From Mycolicibacter sinensis (GTDB lineage: Bacteria; Actinomycetota; Actinomycetes; Mycobacteriales; Mycobacteriaceae), in the NCBI RefSeq assembly GCF_001667375.1, contig NZ_LZIN01000005.1, positions 51,850-115,849 of the forward strand: a stretch of 64,000 bases of DNA. The letters run 5' to 3'. Each line of letters starts with the position of its first letter. Position 1 is the first letter of the stretch. The translations under genes were made by a program, and so were the position numbers. Shown piece after piece: positions 42,733 through 52,927 of this stretch. The notes under the pieces were generated by a model. That model had not been told where the DNA came from. It worked only from the letters and a program-made list of their open reading frames with translations, and did not search any database.

Positions 42733-45312
42733 CTAGCCGGCCAGCGTGACCAGGCCGAGCTCGGCGTCGCCGGACAGCAACGGATGGCTCGGCAGCACCC
42801 GCACGGTGTAGCCCACCGCGCCGGCAACTGGTAGCGGCGTGGTCGTCGAAAAAACTTCGGTGCCATCGCCGCCGCTGCGCTCGTGCGCCATGACCACGGT
42901 GGCCGGTTCGAGCAGGCTGTCACCGGAATCCAACCGGCCCAGCACCGCCTGCACCGTCACCTCGTCGGGTGCCAGCCCGGCCAACCGAACCGTGGCGGTC
43001 AGCGTCAGCTCCGAACCCAACAGCGGGGTGTCGGGCAGCCCGGTGCTGTCGACGTCGGTGATCGCGATCCGCGGCCAGGCGCGCTCCACGCGTCTGCGAT
43101 AGTCGGCCAGCCGTCGAGCCGCGCCGTAGGGCACGCCGTCGATCGGTTCGCAGGTACGCCGCATCGACCTGGCCGCCGGGGCGTAGCACTGCTCGACGTA
43201 ATCGCGCACCATCCGCGAGGCCAGTACCTTCGGCCCGAGTGTCTGCAGCGTGTGGTGCACCATCTCGATCCAGCGCGGCGGAACGCCACGTTCGTCGCGG
43301 TCGTAGAACCTCGGCACCACCGACTGCGCCAGCAGGTCATAGAGCGCCGCGGCCTCCAAATCGTCGCGGCGGTTCTCATCGGCCACCCCGTCGGCGGTCG
43401 GTATCGCCCAGCCGTTCTCCCCGTCGAACCACTCGTCCCACCAGCCGTCACGAATGGACAGGTTCAGCCCGCCATTGAGCGCACTCTTCATCCCCGATGT
43501 GCCGCAGGCCTCCAGCGGCCGCAGCGGATTGTTCAGCCACACATCGCATCCGGCGTAGAGCCGTCGCGCCATCGACATGTCGTAGTCGGGCAGGAATGCG
43601 ACGCGATGGCGTACTTCGTGGCGGTCGGCGAAGCGCACCACCTGCTGAATCAGCGCCTTGCCCTCATCGTCGGCCGGATGGGACTTGCCGGCGACGATCA
43701 GCTGGACCGGCCGCTGCTCGTCGAGCAGTAGCCGCTCCAATCGGTCGGGGTCGCGCAGCATCAACGTCAACCGCTTGTAGGTCGGCACCCGGCGGGCGAA
43801 TCCGATGGTCAATACCGCCGGGTCGAACGCCGTTGCAATCCAGCCTAATTCGGCCTCCGAGGCGCCACGTTCCAGGCCGGACCGCAGCAACCGCAACCTG
43901 ACCTCGTCGACGAGCAACGACCGCAGCTGGGAGCGAATCGACCACAGCTCAACCGGATCGACTTCTTGAAGACGCTGCCAGGCCGCCGGCTCGCTGAACG
44001 AATCCGCCGCGGCCAGGCCGCGGCTGAGCTGCAACCACGGCGGAGCCGCCCAACTGGGCGCGTGCACGCCGTTGGTGATCGAGCCGATCGGCACCTCGCC
44101 GGCGTCGAAACCGGGCCACAGCCCATTGAACATCGCCCGGCTGACCCGGCCGTGCAGACGCGAGACACCGTTGGCCCGCTGGGCCAGCCGCAGACCCATG
44201 TGGGCCATGTTGAACGTGCCGGAATCGTCTTCAGCGCCCAGTTCGATGATCCGCTCGACCGGCACCCCGGCCGCCAGCGCGTCGCCGTCGAAGTAGCGCC
44301 GGACCATGTCGACTGGAAACCGGTCGATCCCGGCCGGCACCGGGGTGTGGGTGGTGAACACCGTCGACGAACGCACCACTGCCAGCGCGGTGTCGAAATC
44401 GAGGCGTTGTCCGGCGATCAGCTCACGGATGCGTTCGATCCCGAGGAATCCGGCGTGGCCCTCGTTCATGTGGAACACCTCGGGTTCGGGCATGCCGTTG
44501 AGGGCGGTGAACGCCCGGATCGCCCGCATCCCGCCGATACCGGCCAGGATCTCCTGATGGATTCGATGCTCCTGGTCGCCGCCGTACAACCGGTCGGTGA
44601 CCCCGCGCAGCTGATGCTCGTTTTCGCCGATGTCGGAGTCCAGCAGCAACAGCGGTACCCGGCCGACCTGTGCGACCCAGATACGCGCACGCAACCGGCC
44701 CACCCCGGGCAGCGCGACCTCGATCAGCGCCGCGTTGCCCGCTGCATCTGCCAGCAGCCGCAACGGCAGCCCCTGCGGGTCCAGCGACGGATAGGTCTCG
44801 CGTTGCCAGCCGTCGGCGGTCAGTGATTGGCGGAAATATCCCGAGCGGTAGTAGAGCCCGACCGCAATCAACGGCACGCCCAGATCAGACGCCGATTTCA
44901 GGTGGTCGCCAGCCAGGATCCCCAGGCCTCCGGAGTAGTTGGGCAGAGCTTCGGCGACGCCGAACTCCATCGAGAAGTACGCGATGGCGACAGGTAACGC
45001 CATGCCGCTGTCCTGCTGGTGCTGATACCACCGGGGCTGCGTCAGGTACTCGACGAGGTCGGCCGACAGGGCGTCGAGCCGGCCGGTGAACGCCTCGTCG
45101 GCGGCCAGTTCGTCAAGCCGATTGGGACTCACCGCGCCCAGCAGCGCCACTGGATCCCTGCCGCATCCGGCCCACAGTTCCGGGTCGATGGCGGCGAACA
45201 ACTCCTGCGTCGACTGATCCCACGACCAGCGCAGGTTCATCGACAGTTTTCCGAGTGCTCGCAGTCGGTCGGGAAGATGCGCACGAACGGTGAACCGGCG
45301 GAGTGCTTTCAC
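42733..45312 (-). CDS. glgP: Alpha-glucan (glycogen) phosphorylase
   Basis: An 859-aa phosphorylase releasing glucose-1-phosphate from alpha-1,4-glucans. It has a DUF3417 N-terminal cap (VRAHLPDRLRALGKLSMNLRWSW), the conserved YFSMEFGVAEALPNYSGGLGILAGDHLK, VFHMNEGHAGFL, and the pyridoxal-phosphate lysine region EACGTSGMKSALNGGLNLS. GTG 45312 (MKALRRFTVRAH). Divergent from glgE, as Rv1328 is from Rv1327c. Confidence 0.95.
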   Translation of the reverse strand: MKALRRFTVRAHLPDRLRALGKLSMNLRWSWDQSTQELFAAIDPELWAGCGRDPVALLGAVSPNRLDELAADEAFTGRLDALSADLVEYLTQPRWYQHQQDSGMALPVAIAYFSMEFGVAEALPNYSGGLGILAGDHLKSASDLGVPLIAVGLYYRSGYFRQSLTADGWQRETYPSLDPQGLPLRLLADAAGNAALIEVALPGVGRLRARIWVAQVGRVPLLLLDSDIGENEHQLRGVTDRLYGGDQEHRIHQEILAGIGGMRAIRAFTALNGMPEPEVFHMNEGHAGFLGIERIRELIAGQRLDFDTALAVVRSSTVFTTHTPVPAGIDRFPVDMVRRYFDGDALAAGVPVERIIELGAEDDSGTFNMAHMGLRLAQRANGVSRLHGRVSRAMFNGLWPGFDAGEVPIGSITNGVHAPSWAAPPWLQLSRGLAAADSFSEPAAWQRLQEVDPVELWSIRSQLRSLLVDEVRLRLLRSGLERGASEAELGWIATAFDPAVLTIGFARRVPTYKRLTLMLRDPDRLERLLLDEQRPVQLIVAGKSHPADDEGKALIQQVVRFADRHEVRHRVAFLPDYDMSMARRLYAGCDVWLNNPLRPLEACGTSGMKSALNGGLNLSIRDGWWDEWFDGENGWAIPTADGVADENRRDDLEAAALYDLLAQSVVPRFYDRDERGVPPRWIEMVHHTLQTLGPKVLASRMVRDYVEQCYAPAARSMRRTCEPIDGVPYGAARRLADYRRRVERAWPRIAITDVDSTGLPDTPLLGSELTLTATVRLAGLAPDEVTVQAVLGRLDSGDSLLEPATVVMAHERSGGDGTEVFSTTTPLPVAGAVGYTVRVLPSHPLLSGDAELGLVTLAG

Positions 45313-45327
45313 ACGTCACCACCTTAC

Positions 45328-45399
45328 GGCGGTTCAGCGAGGCTCGCCGGAGTTGGCCCGAAGGGTCGGCGGAGGCGAGGCGAAGCTGGGACCGCCGCA
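45328..45399 (+). repeat. Palindromic dispersed repeat, long copy
   Basis: A 72-bp element starting GGCGGTTCAGCGAGG and ending GCGAAGCTGGGACCGCCGC. The ends can pair (GGCGGT with ACCGCC, CAGC with GCTG). A second copy (49 bp, same ends, about 23 bases shorter inside) lies on the minus strand at 52673-52721. This copy sits in the glgP-glgE divergent gap, directly behind the glgP start. Confidence 0.8.
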
Positions 45400-45502
45400 G
45401 AGGACCTGACGATCCGGTTGCGAACCGGCCGCTTCGTGCCGGTCGGCGAAGGCAGCCCACTACCGTGGGCACAGACAAGCCCCCACGACGGACGGAGTGT
45501 GA

Positions 45503-47548
45503 GTGCCTGGTCGTGTCGTGGTCGACGACGTCGAACCGGTCGTCTCGTGCGGCCGCTACCCGGCCAAGGCCGTGGTCGGCGAGACAGTGCCGGTGAAGGC
45601 CACCGTGTGGCGGGAAGGTCACGATGCGGTCGCCGCGACCTTGGTGGTGCGCCACCTCGGACAGCGCTACCCGCAGCCCGGGGAACCGCCGGTGAGTTCG
45701 CCCGTGTGCGGCGCCGCGCCGCTGCACCTCCCGATGGCGACCGGGTTGGACGCCTACGTGTTCCACGGCAGTTTCGCCCCCGACGCCGTCGGGTTGTGGA
45801 CCTTCCGCGTCGAGGGCTGGGGCGACCCGGTGCAGAGCTGGCGAAGCGCTGTGACTGCCAAGCTCGACGCCGGCCAGAACGAAGCGGAGCTCTCCAACGA
45901 CCTGCTGGTCGGCGCCGAGTTGTTCGAGCGCGCCGCGACCGGCATACCGCCCGACCAGCGCCGGCCGGTGCAAGCGGCCGCCGCCGCACTGCGCACCCCC
46001 GGTGATCCGATGCACCGGGCGGCCCCCGCTCTTTCGACCGAGGTCGAGGATTTGCTGGCCCGCCACCCCTTGCGGGAGCTGGTGACCCGCGGCAGGGACC
46101 ACCAGATGTGGGTGGATCGTCCGCTGGCCCGCCGCGGCGCCTGGTACGAGATGTTTCCGCGCTCGACCGGCGGATGGGATCCCGACGGCCGCCCGGTGCA
46201 CGGAACACTCGCCACCGCGGCGGCGGCGCTGCCGCGGATCGCCGAGATGGGCTTCGACGTGGTGTATTTGCCGCCGATCCATCCGATCGGCCAGGTGCAC
46301 CGTAAGGGCCGCAACAACTCCGCCACCGCAGAGCCCGGCGATGTCGGTTCGCCGTGGGCCATCGGCAGCGCCGAGGGCGGCCATGACGCGGTGCACCCCG
46401 ATCTGGGCACCATCGACGACTTCGATGCTTTCGTCGCCGCCGCCCGCCAACTGGACCTCGAAGTCGCTCTGGACCTGGCGCTGCAGTGCGCGCCGGATCA
46501 CCCGTGGGCCAGCCGGCACCGGGAATGGTTCACCGAGTTGCCCGACGGGAGCATCGCCTATGCCGAAAACCCGCCGAAGAAGTATCAGGACATCTACCCG
46601 CTGAACTTCGACAACGATCCGGCCGGGTTGTACGCCGAAGTACTGCGGGTGGTGCGGTTCTGGATGGACCACGGCGTCAAGGTCTTTCGGGTCGACAATC
46701 CGCACACCAAGCCGCCGGACTTCTGGGTCTGGCTGATCGGCGCCGTCAAAAACATCGACCCGGATGTGCTGTTCCTGTCCGAAGCATTCACCCCGCCGGC
46801 GCGTCAGTACGGACTGGCCAAACTGGGTTTCACCCAGTCCTACACGTACTTCACCTGGCGGACAACGAAACACGATCTGACCGAGTTCGGACAGCAGATC
46901 GCCGAACTCGCCGACTACCGTCGGCCGAATCTGTTCGTCAACACCCCCGACATCTTGCACGCCAGCCTGCAGACGGGCGGCCCCGGAATGTTCGCCATCC
47001 GTGCGGCGCTGGCGGCCACCCTGAGCCCAACGTGGGGGGTCTACTCCGGCTTCGAATTGTTCGAAGACCGCGCGCTGCACGACGGCAGCGAAGAGTACCT
47101 GGACTCGGAGAAGTACGAACTGCGCCCTCGCGACTTCGCCGTCGCGCTCGCCCAGGGCAGGTCACTGGAACCGTTCATCGCTCGGCTCAATGAGATCCGC
47201 CGGCTCCATCCGGCGTTGAGTCAACTGCGCACCATGCACTTTCACCACGTCGGCAACGACGCCCTGCTGGCCTACAGCAAGTTCGATCCGGCCAGCGGTG
47301 ACACCGTGCTGGTGGTGGTCACCCTCAACCCGTTCGCCCCCGAGCACGCGACGCTACGCCTGGACATGTGGGCGCTGGGAATGGAGGACTACCAACGCTT
47401 CTGGGTCCGCGACCAGATCACCGGTGAGGACTACCACTGGGGACAGCAGAACTGGGTGCGCCTCGACCCAGCGCGGGCGGTCGCCCACATCGTCACGATG
47501 CCGCCGATCAACGCGCCGGCCCGCACCGAACTGTTGCGTCGCCGGTGA
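45503..47548 (+). CDS. glgE: Alpha-1,4-glucan:maltose-1-phosphate maltosyltransferase
   Basis: A 681-aa GH13 transferase that adds maltose from maltose-1-phosphate to linear alpha-glucan. The N-terminal beta-domain (about 1-200) is followed by the barrel with [25 protein letters not shown], nucleophile aspartate in [11 protein letters not shown], acid/base in [10 protein letters not shown], and NTPDILH. GTG 45503 has GGAG 7 bases upstream. Its stop overlaps glgB by 4 bases, so the chain-extending and branching enzymes are made together. Homologue of Rv1327c. Confidence 0.96.
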   Translation: MPGRVVVDDVEPVVSCGRYPAKAVVGETVPVKATVWREGHDAVAATLVVRHLGQRYPQPGEPPVSSPVCGAAPLHLPMATGLDAYVFHGSFAPDAVGLWTFRVEGWGDPVQSWRSAVTAKLDAGQNEAELSNDLLVGAELFERAATGIPPDQRRPVQAAAAALRTPGDPMHRAAPALSTEVEDLLARHPLRELVTRGRDHQMWVDRPLARRGAWYEMFPRSTGGWDPDGRPVHGTLATAAAALPRIAEMGFDVVYLPPIHPIGQVHRKGRNNSATAEPGDVGSPWAIGSAEGGHDAVHPDLGTIDDFDAFVAAARQLDLEVALDLALQCAPDHPWASRHREWFTELPDGSIAYAENPPKKYQDIYPLNFDNDPAGLYAEVLRVVRFWMDHGVKVFRVDNPHTKPPDFWVWLIGAVKNIDPDVLFLSEAFTPPARQYGLAKLGFTQSYTYFTWRTTKHDLTEFGQQIAELADYRRPNLFVNTPDILHASLQTGGPGMFAIRAALAATLSPTWGVYSGFELFEDRALHDGSEEYLDSEKYELRPRDFAVALAQGRSLEPFIARLNEIRRLHPALSQLRTMHFHHVGNDALLAYSKFDPASGDTVLVVVTLNPFAPEHATLRLDMWALGMEDYQRFWVRDQITGEDYHWGQQNWVRLDPARAVAHIVTMPPINAPARTELLRRR

Positions 47549-49761
47549 GCACGATGACCCGACACCTGGCGCCCGACCGCGCCGACCTGGCCCGGCTGCT
47601 GGCCGGCGAGCACCACGACCCGCACGCGATACTGGGCGCCCACGAGTACGGCGATGTCACCGTCATTCGGGCGCTGCGGCCGCGCGCACACCGCATCGCG
47701 GTGCTCGCCGGTGCCGACCGGTTCCCGATGCGCCACCTCGCCTCCGGCCTGTTCGCCGCAGCCGTGCCGCGGACCGGCCTGGCCGACTACCGCCTCGAGG
47801 TGCACTACCCCGACACCGCGCAATTCGCCGAGCCCACCGGAATCCACACGGTCGCCGACGGTTACCGCTTCGCGCCGACGCTGGGCGAGATCGACCTGCA
47901 CCTGTTCGCCGAGGGCCGCCACGAACGACTCTGGGAGGTGATGGGCGCCCACCAGCGCAGTTTGGCCACGCCCGATGGTGAGGTGTCCGGCGTGTCGTTC
48001 GCGGTATGGGCGCCCAACGCCACCGCCGTCGGCCTGATCGGTGACTTCAACGGCTGGGACGGCAACGACGCCCCGCTGCGGGCGCTGGGTTCCTCCGGGG
48101 TCTGGGAACTGTTCTGGCCGGACTTCCCCGCCGGCGGGCTGTACAAGTTCCGCATCCACGGCGCCGATGGCACCGTCAGCGACCGGGCTGATCCGTTCGC
48201 CTTCGCCACCGAGGTACCGCCGAGAACCGCGTCGCGGGTGACGACGAGCGCCTACCGCTGGGATGACGCCGAGTGGATGGCGCAGCGCGCCCGGCGCAAC
48301 CCGGTCGCGGAGCCGATGAGCACCTACGAGGTGCACCTGGGGTCGTGGCGGCCCGGCCTCGACTATCGTCAGCTGGCGTCGGAACTTACGGAATACGTTG
48401 TGCAACATGGCTTCACCCATGTCGAGCTACTACCGGTCGCCGAGCACCCGTTCGGCGGTTCGTGGGGCTACCAGGTGACGTCGTACTACGCTCCGACGGC
48501 ACGCTTCGGCACGCCCGACGATTTCCGGGCGTTGGTCGATGCGCTGCACCGGGCCGGTGTCGGCGTGATCGTGGACTGGGTTCCGGCACATTTCCCCAAG
48601 GATGAGTGGGCACTCGGCCGCTTTGACGGCACCCCGCTCTACGAGCATGCTGATCCGCGACGTGGTGAGCAACTCGACTGGGGCACCTACGTCTTCGACT
48701 TCGGCCGCCCGGAGGTGCGCAACTTCCTGGTGGCCAATGCGCTGTATTGGCTGACGGAGTTCCACATCGACGGGCTGCGGGTCGACGCGGTGGCCTCGAT
48801 GCTCTACCTGGATTATTCGCGGCCGGAGGGTGGCTGGACCCCCAACATCCACGGCGGCCGGGAGAACCTCGAGGCGGTCCAGTTCCTGCAGGAACTGAAC
48901 GCGACCACGCACCGGGTCGCGCCGGGCATCGTGACCATCGCCGAGGAGTCCACCTCCTGGCCGGGCGTCACCCGCGACACCAGCCTTGGCGGCCTTGGCT
49001 TTTCGATGAAGTGGAACATGGGTTGGATGCACGACACGCTGGGCTATCTCGGTCATGATCCGGTGCACCGCAGCTATCACCACCACAACATGACGTTCTC
49101 CATGCTGTACGCCTACAGCGAGAATTACGTGCTGCCGATCAGCCACGACGAAGTGGTGCACGGCAAGGGCACGTTGTGGTCGCGGATGCCCGGTGACGAC
49201 CACCGCAAGGCGGCGGGTCTGCGCACCCTGCTGGCCTACCAGTGGGCGCATCCCGGTAAGCCGCTGCTGTTCATGGGGCAGGAATTCGGCCAACGCAGCG
49301 AGTGGTGCAACGAGCGCGGTGTCGACTGGTTCCAGCTCGACCCGCAACTCGAGGCCGAGGGCTACTCCCCCGGGATCTTGCGCCTGGTCGGCGACATCAA
49401 CGCCCACTACCGTGCGCTGCCGGCCTTGTGGAGCCAGGACACCGACCCGCGCGGCTATTCCTGGATCGACGCCAACGACTCGGCCAACAACGTGCTGAGC
49501 TTTCTGCGTTACGGCGCCGACGGTTCCGTGCTGGCCTGCGTGTTCAACTTCGCCGGCGTCGAACACGCCGACTACCACCTGGGCCTGCCGTCTGCCGGCC
49601 GCTGGTGCGAGGTGCTGAATACCGATGCGGTCGCCTACCGCGGTTCGGGGGCAGGCAACTTCGGCGGGGTCGAAGCCACCGACGATCCGTGGCACGGCCG
49701 GCCCGCCTCGGCAGTCCTGGTGTTGCCGGCCCTGTCCGCGGTGTGGCTGGCGCCGGCCTAA
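47545..49761 (+). CDS. glgB: 1,4-alpha-glucan branching enzyme
   Basis: 738 aa. It makes alpha-1,6 branches. An N-terminal CBM48-like domain pair precedes the GH13 barrel with [11 protein letters not shown], nucleophile region [20 protein letters not shown], acid/base in [16 protein letters not shown] and [16 protein letters not shown] 47545 overlaps the glgE stop (GTGA); ATG 47554 is an alternative. Homologue of Rv1326c. It converges on the thioredoxin-like gene with a 4-base overlap. Confidence 0.96.
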   Translation: MSTMTRHLAPDRADLARLLAGEHHDPHAILGAHEYGDVTVIRALRPRAHRIAVLAGADRFPMRHLASGLFAAAVPRTGLADYRLEVHYPDTAQFAEPTGIHTVADGYRFAPTLGEIDLHLFAEGRHERLWEVMGAHQRSLATPDGEVSGVSFAVWAPNATAVGLIGDFNGWDGNDAPLRALGSSGVWELFWPDFPAGGLYKFRIHGADGTVSDRADPFAFATEVPPRTASRVTTSAYRWDDAEWMAQRARRNPVAEPMSTYEVHLGSWRPGLDYRQLASELTEYVVQHGFTHVELLPVAEHPFGGSWGYQVTSYYAPTARFGTPDDFRALVDALHRAGVGVIVDWVPAHFPKDEWALGRFDGTPLYEHADPRRGEQLDWGTYVFDFGRPEVRNFLVANALYWLTEFHIDGLRVDAVASMLYLDYSRPEGGWTPNIHGGRENLEAVQFLQELNATTHRVAPGIVTIAEESTSWPGVTRDTSLGGLGFSMKWNMGWMHDTLGYLGHDPVHRSYHHHNMTFSMLYAYSENYVLPISHDEVVHGKGTLWSRMPGDDHRKAAGLRTLLAYQWAHPGKPLLFMGQEFGQRSEWCNERGVDWFQLDPQLEAEGYSPGILRLVGDINAHYRALPALWSQDTDPRGYSWIDANDSANNVLSFLRYGADGSVLACVFNFAGVEHADYHLGLPSAGRWCEVLNTDAVAYRGSGAGNFGGVEATDDPWHGRPASAVLVLPALSAVWLAPA

Positions 49762-50657
49762 TACAGCGCGTTGGCCAGGTTGCGCCGGCCGGCGACCACT
49801 TCCGGGTCCGCCGGGTCGAACAGCTCGAACAGCTCGACCAGCCGGGTCCGCACCGAGCTGCGCTCGTCGCCGGAGGTCCGTCGCACCAACCCGATCAGCC
49901 GATCGAAGGCCGCGGTGACGTCCTGGTTGAGGATCTGCACATCGGCCGCGGCGAACGCGGCCTCGATGTCATCCGGGGTGGCGTCGGCCTGCGCCGGAGC
50001 ATCGGGAGCGCGACCCGTCGCCCGCTCCAGGAAGGTGAGCTGGCGTAATGCCGCCTTGGCTTCGACATGGTTGGGGTCGGCGTCCAACATGGCCTGGTAG
50101 GCGTCGCGGGCCGCACCGAAGTCACCGGCGTCGAGCAGGTCACGGGCGTGTGCCAGCGCCGGGTCGACCTGGGCCGGCTGCTCGGATTCACCGCCTCCGG
50201 AGAGCTTGCCCGCGGTGGCCGACACCAGTGAATCCACCCAGCGGCGCAGCTGCTCGGGCGGCTGCGCGCCCTGAAAGCTGGTGATCGGTTGGCCGGCGGC
50301 CAAGGCCACCACGGTCGGCACCGCGTCCACGCCGAACACTTGGGCCACCCGGGGGGCGACATCGACGTTGACGGTGGCCAGCGACCAGGTACCGCCGTCA
50401 GTGGTGGCCAACGCGGCCAGGGTGTCGGCCAGCTGGATGCACGCTTCGCTGCGTGGCGACCACAGCAGCACCACCACCGGCACCTGATTGGACCGGACCA
50501 GCACCTCGTCTTCGAAATTGGCCTCGGTGATCTCGGTGGCGCCCGGCGGAGCCGAACTTTCACCGCCGGCGCCGCTGGGCGGCGCCGATTGCTTGAGACC
50601 GGACAAATCCACTGCTCCGGCCAACGCCGGGCCGATCGGGGGTCGAGGACGAGTCAC
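49758..50657 (-). CDS. Thioredoxin-fold/TPR protein, CnoX(YbbN)-like (Rv1324-like)
   Basis: 299 aa. The thioredoxin domain (about residues 40-150) has [17 protein letters not shown] at the active site. The usual W-C-x-x-C is replaced by S-E-A-C, so only one cysteine remains and disulfide exchange is unlikely. The cis-proline loop AVPTVVAL is kept. The C-terminal half has tetratricopeptide helices ([21 protein letters not shown]). The family acts as a holdase chaperone. ATG start at 50657. Confidence 0.88.
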   Translation of the reverse strand: MTRPRPPIGPALAGAVDLSGLKQSAPPSGAGGESSAPPGATEITEANFEDEVLVRSNQVPVVVLLWSPRSEACIQLADTLAALATTDGGTWSLATVNVDVAPRVAQVFGVDAVPTVVALAAGQPITSFQGAQPPEQLRRWVDSLVSATAGKLSGGGESEQPAQVDPALAHARDLLDAGDFGAARDAYQAMLDADPNHVEAKAALRQLTFLERATGRAPDAPAQADATPDDIEAAFAAADVQILNQDVTAAFDRLIGLVRRTSGDERSSVRTRLVELFELFDPADPEVVAGRRNLANALY

Positions 50658-50791
50658 GCCGTCAAGTCTGTCACGCCCGCGCGGCGCCCGGTGCCGATGC
50701 CCGATCCCGGGCCCGCGAACCCCGCTTCGCCGCCGGCTATGACGAAAATCACAGTCCGGATTCGACGCCCCAACTCGGTCCGCTCCAGCAA

Positions 50792-50807
50792 CCTACGCAC
50801 CCGTAGG
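50792..50807 (-). terminator. Short hairpin just downstream of fadA4
   Basis: CCTACG-loop-CGTAGG, a 6-bp stem with a 4-base loop, 8 bases after the fadA4 stop. No T tract follows, so it is only a possible terminator. Confidence 0.35.
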
Positions 50808-50814
50808 GAGGCGG

Positions 50815-51996
50815 TTAGTTGGCCCGCAGGATCAGCGCGTCGCCCTGGCCGCCGGCACCGCACAACGCGGCCACCGCGTAGCCCGAACCGCGCCGCTTGA
50901 GCTCAAGGGCGGCGTGCAGCGTGATACGCGCGCCGGACATCCCGATCGGGTGTCCGACGGCGATCGCCCCGCCGTGCGCGTTGACGAGGTCGGGGTTCAC
51001 CCCCAGCTCGCGGGTCGAGGCCAGCGACACCGCCGCGAACGCCTCGTTGATCTCCACCACGTCGAGTTGGTCGACCGAGATGCCCTCGCGGGCGATGGCC
51101 TTCTTGATGGCGTTGGCCGGCTGGGACTGCAAGGTCGAGTCCGGCCCGGCCACCATGCCGTGGGCGCCGACCTCGCACAACCAGTCCAGACCCAGCTCTT
51201 GTGCCTTGGCCTTGCTCATCACGACCACTGCGGCGGCGCCATCGGAGATCTGCGACGACGAACCGGCGGTGATGGTGCCGTCCTTGCGGAACGCCGGCTT
51301 GAGCCCGGCCAGCGAATCGGCGGTGGTGTTGGGCCGGATTCCCTCGTCCTCGGTGAACTCCAGCGGATCCCCCTTGCGCTGCGGAATCTTCACCGGCACC
51401 ACCTCGTCGGCGAAGACGCCGTCCTTCCAGGCCGCAGCGGCCTTGCGGTGCGACTGCGCCGCGAGTTCGTCCTGCTCGGCGCGGGTGAACTGGTCGGCCT
51501 CGTTGCGCTGCTCGGTGAGCGCACCCATCGGCTGGTCGGTGAACACGTCGTGCAGGCCGTCGTAGGCGAGGTGGTCGCGTACCGTCACGTCGCCGTACTT
51601 GTAGCCCGACCGGCTGTCCAGCAGCAGGTGCGGGGCCTTGCTCATCGACTCCTGGCCGCCGGCCACCACCACGTCGAATTCGCCGGCGCGGATCAGTTGG
51701 TCAGCCATGGCGATGGCGTTGATTCCCGACAGACACATCTTGTTGATGGTCAGCGTCGGCACGTCCCAGCCGATGCCCGCGCCCACCGCCGCCTGCCGAG
51801 CCGGCATCTGGCCCGCACCCGCGGTCAGCACCTGGCCCATGATCACGTACTGCACCAGCGACGCCGGTACCTGCGCCTTCTCCAGCGCTCCCGCGATGGC
51901 GACAGCGCCCAGGTCGCTACCCGAGAAATCCTTCAGCGAGCCCATCAGCTTGCCGATCGGGGTCCGTGCCCCAGCAACGATCACCGATGTCGTCAT
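50815..51996 (-). CDS. fadA4: Acetyl-CoA acetyltransferase (thiolase)
   Basis: A 393-aa degradative/biosynthetic thiolase. The nucleophilic cysteine is in [12 protein letters not shown] (about residue 89); the catalytic histidine is in [13 protein letters not shown] and the second cysteine in [24 protein letters not shown] is the conserved NEAF motif. ATG 51996 has a strong GGGAGGT site. Homologue of Rv1323; it converts two acetyl-CoA to acetoacetyl-CoA or the reverse. Confidence 0.95.
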   Translation of the reverse strand: MTTSVIVAGARTPIGKLMGSLKDFSGSDLGAVAIAGALEKAQVPASLVQYVIMGQVLTAGAGQMPARQAAVGAGIGWDVPTLTINKMCLSGINAIAMADQLIRAGEFDVVVAGGQESMSKAPHLLLDSRSGYKYGDVTVRDHLAYDGLHDVFTDQPMGALTEQRNEADQFTRAEQDELAAQSHRKAAAAWKDGVFADEVVPVKIPQRKGDPLEFTEDEGIRPNTTADSLAGLKPAFRKDGTITAGSSSQISDGAAAVVVMSKAKAQELGLDWLCEVGAHGMVAGPDSTLQSQPANAIKKAIAREGISVDQLDVVEINEAFAAVSLASTRELGVNPDLVNAHGGAIAVGHPIGMSGARITLHAALELKRRGSGYAVAALCGAGGQGDALILRAN

Positions 51997-52066
51997 GACT
52001 ACCTCCCGGGCGGGTCTGGGTGGCCGATCTAGGTGGATCGGCGCAGCGCGATGTTTCCGGTCAGGT

Positions 52067-52072
52067 TACCGT
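52067..52072 (+). promoter_or_regulatory. -10 for the epimerase gene (leaderless)
   Basis: TACCGT, 6 bases, then ATG 52079. Confidence 0.6.
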
Positions 52073-52078
52073 TGCGTT

Positions 52079-52579
52079 ATGACGACCGAATCCATCGCCG
52101 ACTCTTTCGAGGTGCGTAGCGCCCTGGCTTCTGCCCTCGTGACGGCGATCGACCACGTCGGCATTGCCGTGCCGGACCTGGAAGCGGCCAAGAAGTGGTA
52201 CCACGACCAGCTCGGCATGATCGTGCTGCACGAAGAGGTCAACGAGGAGCAGGGCATCGTCGAGGCGATGCTGGCGGTGCGTGGCGCCCCGATCGGCAGT
52301 GCCCAGATTCAGCTGATGGCCCCGATCGACGAGTCCTCGACGATTGCGAAGTTCCTGGACAAGCGCGGGCCGGGCCTGCAACAGCTCGCCTATCGGACCA
52401 GTGACATCGACGCGCTCTCCGAGCGGCTGTGCGAGCAGGGTGTGCGGTTGCTTTACGACGCTCCCCGGCGCGGCACGTCGGACTCCCGGATCAACTTCAT
52501 CCACCCCAAAGACACCGGCGGGGTGCTGATCGAGTTGGTCGAGCCGGCCACGAACGCCGAGGCCACCGGGGCGCACTGA
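52079..52579 (+). CDS. Methylmalonyl-CoA epimerase
   Basis: A 166-aa VOC-fold metalloenzyme interconverting (2R)- and (2S)-methylmalonyl-CoA in propionate metabolism. AIDHVGIAVPDLEAAKKWYHDQLGM gives the first metal histidine, SAQIQLMAP the glutamine ligand, and GVLIELVEP the catalytic glutamate. At the usual third ligand (HHIA in many homologues) the sequence is LQQLAYR, a Gln for His change that also seems usual in mycobacterial homologues. Counterpart of Rv1322A. Divergent from fadA4. Confidence 0.9.
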   Translation: MTTESIADSFEVRSALASALVTAIDHVGIAVPDLEAAKKWYHDQLGMIVLHEEVNEEQGIVEAMLAVRGAPIGSAQIQLMAPIDESSTIAKFLDKRGPGLQQLAYRTSDIDALSERLCEQGVRLLYDAPRRGTSDSRINFIHPKDTGGVLIELVEPATNAEATGAH

Positions 52580-52583
52580 CCGC

Positions 52584-52922
52584 TCACGACCACTTCCGGG
52601 TGGGAGCCCGGGTGGCGCGATTCGCCCAGCACGGCGTGTGCCAATGCCGCCGGTCATCACCCTCGCCTTCATGCGGCGGTCCCAGCTTCGCCTCTCCTCC
52701 GTCGAACCTCGCTGAACCGCCGGATTCGGCACGCCACACCACCACATGCGCGATACCGGGGCGGATCTCGTGATCGCATCCGGGGCACCGGTAGACCTTC
52801 ACGGCGCGCGAGCCGGCAATCGCCGCCACGACGTACTCATACCCGTCGGGCCCGGTCTCGACCCGCTGGGTAAGCGGCAACGGGCGTCGCGGCCGATGTG
52901 ACGGGTTGCGGCGACGAGCCAT
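52584..52922 (-). CDS. Small zinc-ribbon protein carrying an in-frame repeat insertion
   Basis: 112 aa. It starts with a basic Arg/Pro segment (ARRRNPSHRPRRPLPL). CPGCDHEI and later HWHTPCW form a likely Cys/His zinc site. Related mycobacterial proteins, called ATP/GTP-binding in databases, have no proven role. Between VVVWRA and DDRRHWH the protein contains SGGSARFDGGEAKLGPPH, encoded by the short copy of the dispersed palindromic repeat, so the repeat is translated in frame. ATG 52922 lies 5 bases after the flavin oxidoreductase stop (same operon). Confidence 0.75.
   Translation of the reverse strand: MARRRNPSHRPRRPLPLTQRVETGPDGYEYVVAAIAGSRAVKVYRCPGCDHEIRPGIAHVVVWRAESGGSARFDGGEAKLGPPHEGEGDDRRHWHTPCWANRATRAPTRKWS
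52673..52721 (-). repeat. Palindromic dispersed repeat, short copy inside a gene
   Basis: On the minus strand it begins GGCGGTTCAGCGAGG and ends GCGAAGCTGGGACCGCCGC. It is identical at both ends to the 45328-45399 element and lacks about 23 internal bases. It leaves the host reading frame open. Confidence 0.8.
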
Positions 52923-52927
52923 GCCGG

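Noticed and set aside
45113..47080. Minus-strand open frame of 655 codons across glgP start and glgE
   Set aside because: Shadow of glgE; the intact GlgE on the other strand explains the region.
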